This document shows, piece after piece, positions 61,200-64,000 of a DNA stretch of 64,000 nucleotides. The notes under the pieces are model-generated. The model did not search any database and was not told where the DNA came from. It worked only from the letters and a program-made list of their open reading frames with translations. A program made the translations under genes and the position numbers. Position 1 is the stretch's first letter. The number at the start of each line of letters is the position of its first letter. This DNA comes from Schleiferilactobacillus perolens DSM 12744 (lineage in GTDB: Bacteria; Bacillota; Bacilli; Lactobacillales; Lactobacillaceae): NCBI RefSeq assembly GCF_001435585.1, contig NZ_AZEC01000013.1, positions 22,325 through 86,324 on the forward strand, read 5' to 3'.

Positions 61200-61445
61200 C
61201 AGAGGGCGCAGCCGACCGGTTAGAAGCGGCGTCAGAAGGCAGGAACGGCAGAAAAACCCGCACTTAGGTTTTTTTGCCGTTCCTGCCTTCTGACATAGCT
61301 TCTGGTCGGCGGAGCCCGTTTACGCGGCTGCGTCGGTTCGTACCGCCCTTACTTCTGGGGCGCGCAGCCCGTTTACACGGCTATGTCGGATCACCCGGCC
61401 ATAGCTTCTGGTCGGCGGAGCCCGTTTACGCGACTATGTCGGTTC
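61200..61445. repeat. Mosaic hairpin repeat, array B
   Basis: Inverted relative of array A. A 20-bp perfect stem (61231-61250 with 61275-61294) is topped by AAAAACC-CGCACTTA-GGTTTTT, the reverse complement of the array A tip. The flank at 61200-61223 matches the array A flank 46307-46330 at 23 of 24 positions. Then three units at 61301, 61354 and 61407 repeat with an exact 53-bp period around GAGCCCGTTTACGCGGCT; a 33-bp sequence starting CATAGCTTCTGGTCGG is identical at 61294 and 61400. Confidence 0.75.
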
Positions 61446-61563
61446 ACACCCCTGGTACATCGGAGTACTGGGCTGACAAGAGCGACAAGTTCAACATGAC
61501 AAAAAAACCGAAACCAGTCCCCAATAATCGAGAACCAATTCCGGCATTAATCCATACAACTTC

Positions 61564-62388
61564 TCAAAACGGATAAATCTCTTCAACCTGCTGATGTCGT
61601 TTACGCCACCATCCCCAAATCACACCATAGACCACCGCCAAAACGAGAAAGACAGCCATGAGGGCCACCGATTGAAAGAAGTGATCCGGGTTAAAAGGAT
61701 AGTCCGGTGTTGGAGAGCCATCCCCTGGATAAGCGTAGGCCAACGTCAAAGGCACAATATCGGTCAAAAAATGGATAATGATCGGTGCCCATAGACTACG
61801 ACCAATGATCATTACGATGGTAATCGCCACGGACCAGCCGAAGACAAACAGGACATTATAAATGGCTGGGAAAAGAGCGCCGCGCTGACCAAAAGCGTTC
61901 GTCAAGTGGGTCAAAGCGAACAGGCCATTGGTGACAATGACAGTTTGCCATAACGGCCAGCGGGAATTAGTGAAGATCCGATAAATCACACCAAACAGAA
62001 CACCATGGAATACAACTTCCTCTGAAAAAGCGGTCATCATCGTGTGTAAAATGCTGGCTGGAATTAAAGGTCTAAAGTTTTGGAATAGCCAAATATCCGG
62101 CAACATAGCTAAACTGGGCCTGAGATACCCCACTACGTAAATACTCAATATCGGTAAACCAAGTAGTAAAGCCCACCAAAGAGAGCGCCACTTAAATGAT
62201 AAGTGAACTTTAAAAAGCACTGAACTGGTGACCATGAGTAGTACCGCTAAAGCCATTTTGGCGACATTAATATCAACTGCAAAGGAACCGCTTGTCAAAA
62301 AAAGCGGCCAATAATAATCAACTAGATTAGCGCCAATAACAGCGATCAATATTCCCAACACGAACAACCACGCACGCCACTTAGCCAT
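61564..62388 (-). CDS. CPBP family intramembrane metalloprotease
   Basis: 274 residues from the ATG at 62388 (AGGAG upstream). Eight or so helices with the CPBP/Abi motifs: FSEEVVFHGV (Glu-Glu), NGLFALTHL and IIIHFLTD. The usual EExxxR reads EEVVFH. Family members process proteins in the membrane, several linked to bacteriocin self-immunity. Confidence 0.87.
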   Translation of the reverse strand: MAKWRAWLFVLGILIAVIGANLVDYYWPLFLTSGSFAVDINVAKMALAVLLMVTSSVLFKVHLSFKWRSLWWALLLGLPILSIYVVGYLRPSLAMLPDIWLFQNFRPLIPASILHTMMTAFSEEVVFHGVLFGVIYRIFTNSRWPLWQTVIVTNGLFALTHLTNAFGQRGALFPAIYNVLFVFGWSVAITIVMIIGRSLWAPIIIHFLTDIVPLTLAYAYPGDGSPTPDYPFNPDHFFQSVALMAVFLVLAVVYGVIWGWWRKRHQQVEEIYPF

Positions 62389-62562
62389 GATACTCACTCC
62401 TCAATAGCCTGCTATTCCGTCGATTCCTGTTGACTCAAATCATACTGAACGTCCTCTTCAGCGTCAATCGGTTGTTTCGCTCAAAAATGATGTTAACTAT
62501 CTGCACATTCCTATACGCTTTTGCGGTATGCTAGGCTCAATCAAATCATCGAGGTGAAGCCT

Positions 62563-63063
62563 ATGACCAAATACACTATTCGTGCTGCTACCGCTCACGA
62601 AGATTTCGCAGCGATCCAACGGCTCTATCTAAAGACGTGGCAGGACGCTTATCGCGACATTCTTCCAGCCGGTTTTCTCGGTCAACTCAACGTGACGAGT
62701 TGGCATCCAGAGGAACGTTGGCAACATACATTTTTAGCCTTTAACCAAGACCGGCAAGTGGTGGGTGTCTGTTCGTATGGACCGGCCCGTAAGAAGGAAT
62801 TTTCTGGGTTTGGCGAAGTGTATTCGATTTATGTCGACGCGGATGTTGAAGGACAAGGGATCGGCACGCAACTCCTACAGGCGGCAATAAAGAAGTTGCA
62901 CGAAAGCTACGCCAAAATCTATCTGATCGTGCTTGTAGCCAATGATTCTGCGCGCCAGTTTTATGGACACAACGGTTTTCAGCCATATGGCGAACCAGAA
63001 ATCACAGCGACGCCCTACGGCAATATTCGAGAAATTGCGTATATCCGTGAAGAGACGGGCTAA
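62563..63063 (+). CDS. GNAT family N-acetyltransferase
   Basis: 166 residues from the ATG at 62563 (GAGGTGAA upstream). Acetyl-CoA loop in IYVDADVEGQGIGTQLLQAAIKKL (GQGIGT) and NDSARQFYGHNGF near the end. Coupled to the phosphatase gene by one overlapping base; acceptor unknown. Confidence 0.9.
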   Translation: MTKYTIRAATAHEDFAAIQRLYLKTWQDAYRDILPAGFLGQLNVTSWHPEERWQHTFLAFNQDRQVVGVCSYGPARKKEFSGFGEVYSIYVDADVEGQGIGTQLLQAAIKKLHESYAKIYLIVLVANDSARQFYGHNGFQPYGEPEITATPYGNIREIAYIREETG

Positions 63064-63611
63064 TGACGCGAACAATCTATTTTATTCGCCACGGCGAACC
63101 AGACACATCTGTCCATGACGATCAGACCCGGCCGTTAACACCGTACGGCCAACAACAAGCTCAGCAACTAATGTCAGTATTCCACGATTTAGAAATCACG
63201 GCTGTATACGCCAGTCCCTTTCAGCGCGCCGTCGATACTGTGACACCGTTGGCCAAGGATCATGGATTGTCTGTTCACCAAAGTGACCAATTGAAAGAAC
63301 GCCAAATGCCAGGCTGGGTGACTCACTTTGATCAGTACGTTGACCGGCAATGGCAAGACTTGGATTTCGCGGAGACTGGCGGAGAAAGTATCCACACAGT
63401 CCAGGCCCGTTATCTCGCTTTTTTACAACAATTACCGCCTACGGGCACATTTATCATCGGATCCCACGGGACAGCCATGAGCAGTATTGTACAATATAGT
63501 CAACCGGGGCAGGGTAAACGATATTTTCAATTCTTGCAAGGTCACTATGCGAAGTGGTTTAAACTGCTTGAACTAGATGGCCGGCCCGTTCAACTTTTCT
63601 TGGAGGAATGA
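63063..63611 (+). CDS. Histidine phosphatase family protein
   Basis: 182 residues. Phosphoglycerate mutase-like fold: phospho-His motif FIRHGEPD (about 6-13), second Arg in ASPFQRAVDT, and C-terminal His in IIGSHGTAMS. Dephosphorylates a small metabolite; substrate unknown. Overlaps the next frame. Confidence 0.9.
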   Translation: MTRTIYFIRHGEPDTSVHDDQTRPLTPYGQQQAQQLMSVFHDLEITAVYASPFQRAVDTVTPLAKDHGLSVHQSDQLKERQMPGWVTHFDQYVDRQWQDLDFAETGGESIHTVQARYLAFLQQLPPTGTFIIGSHGTAMSSIVQYSQPGQGKRYFQFLQGHYAKWFKLLELDGRPVQLFLEE

Positions 63612-63616
63612 TGAAA

Positions 63617-63967
63617 ATGGCACTCACAACCGAAAGCAATGGCATTCTCTTTACTTACTTATTTCCCAGATCATTCAATGATTCTGTCAGAGCCCGCGCT
63701 GCATTAGCGGAATTGCAGCGGCGTGCCGGTGATGGCGATCAGCGCGCGGCCTCATTGTTGCAAATGAAAACACCGATGACGCCAATAGAAACGCAACCTG
63801 TTACTGAAGTAGACAACGATCCGCAGCCTGATAAGAAGAAAGCAAAAAAAGATAAAAAGGCCAAGAAGGATAAAAAAGATAAGAAGGCCAAGGGTGACAA
63901 TAAGAAGGCCAAGAAGGACAAAAGGAAAAAAGGCAAGAAAGACAAAAAGAAGAACAAGAAAGACTGA
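63617..63967 (+). CDS. Small protein with lysine-rich repetitive tail
   Basis: 116 residues from the ATG at 63617, which is 10 bases after GGAGG (63608 is an alternative). Residues 1-55 look like a short helical domain (SVRARAALAELQRRAGDGDQRAASLLQMK). From about 72 to the end it is almost only Lys with Ala/Asp in KKAKKDKK-type repeats, about 45 residues. Such tails bind nucleic acids or acidic polymers; no family recognised. Confidence 0.65.
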   Translation: MALTTESNGILFTYLFPRSFNDSVRARAALAELQRRAGDGDQRAASLLQMKTPMTPIETQPVTEVDNDPQPDKKKAKKDKKAKKDKKDKKAKGDNKKAKKDKRKKGKKDKKKNKKD

Positions 63968-64000
63968 ACCTGGAAGTGAAGTGCCCCATAATTGTTAGAC

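Larger units (their letters stand above)
60925..61563. other. Intergenic region with candidate RNA and repeat array B
   Basis: 639 bp with no protein gene. It holds the cre site, an unassigned plus-strand transcript candidate ending at the terminator 61156-61197, and mosaic repeat array B (61200-61445). Confidence 0.6.

Noticed and set aside
61294..61445. Three regularly spaced repeats as a CRISPR array
   Set aside because: Only three units, the repeats are imperfect, the 'spacers' are themselves similar, and no cas gene is present.

Overview
The window looks like chromosome of a lactic acid bacterium of the Lactobacillaceae (Firmicutes). This is an inference from gene content: WxL-type cell-surface clusters, a FabT-controlled fatty acid operon with the usual lactobacillus gene order (fabZ-fabT-fabH-acp-fabD-fabG-fabF-accB-fabZ-accC-accD-accA-fabI-birA-bioY), a YhgE/Pip protein, a D-2-hydroxyacid dehydrogenase, an AEC carrier, and GGAGG-type ribosome binding sites. 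Base composition is near 50% GC, higher than most lactobacilli, and suggests the Lacticaseibacillus/Schleiferilactobacillus side of the family. No rRNA, tRNA, CRISPR array, prophage or complete insertion sequence was seen.

Layout. 0-8 kb: end of an MFS transporter, then two tandem copies of a four-gene WxL (csc-type) surface cluster, each with its own promoter; the DUF916 gene of the second copy is frameshifted in its signal peptide. 8-15.5 kb: a divergent TetR/TauE pair with an operator over a near-consensus promoter, a decayed MFS gene, a lipoprotein, an SDR enzyme, and an ABC exporter operon (ATPase, permease, TetR) with two matching palindromic operators. 15.5-17.7 kb: small accessory island with an orphan YefM antitoxin preceded by a HigA-like stub, a damaged HsdS fragment, and a secreted glycine-zipper protein followed by a small membrane protein. 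17.8-21.5 kb: GH1 glycosidase, and a kinase/SDR/ECF-S operon that suggests vitamin B6 or pyrimidine salvage. 21.5-23 kb: AbiE-type toxin-antitoxin pair with a perfect inverted repeat in its promoter. 23-28.3 kb: HAD phosphatase, Nudix, DeoR regulator, stand-alone BRCT protein and PTS EIICB, with two copies of a structured intergenic repeat. 28.3-45.6 kb: housekeeping and accessory genes (GNATs, serine hydrolase, AbrB-DUF998 fusion, CDF, YhgE, GAPDH, MmyB-type regulator, S66 peptidase, M50-like protease, EF-P, aldo/keto reductase, D-hydroxyacid dehydrogenase, AEC carrier). 45.6-57.6 kb: FabT-regulated fatty acid synthesis operon with its biotin supply genes. 57.6-64 kb: glycosyltransferase, RHH protein, acetyltransferase, hydroxyacyl-CoA dehydrogenase, CPBP protease, GNAT, phosphatase and a lysine-tailed protein.

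How the parts work together. The fab operon makes malonyl-CoA (AccABCD), loads ACP (FabD), runs the elongation cycle (FabH, FabF, FabG, FabZ, FabI) and biotinylates AccB (BirA) with biotin imported by BioY. FabT senses acyl-ACP and would bind the two palindromes in the operon promoter. The WxL clusters would form surface complexes on peptidoglycan.

The most unusual items are (1) a mosaic hairpin repeat with a conserved tip and flanks but unrelated, still self-complementary stems, found in the fab operon leader and, inverted, 15 kb away; (2) the secreted glycine-zipper/membrane protein pair; (3) a second FabZ whose catalytic histidine motif has been replaced; (4) the two-lesion hsdS fragment; and (5) an apparently orphan terminator that points to an unannotated small RNA near 61.1 kb.
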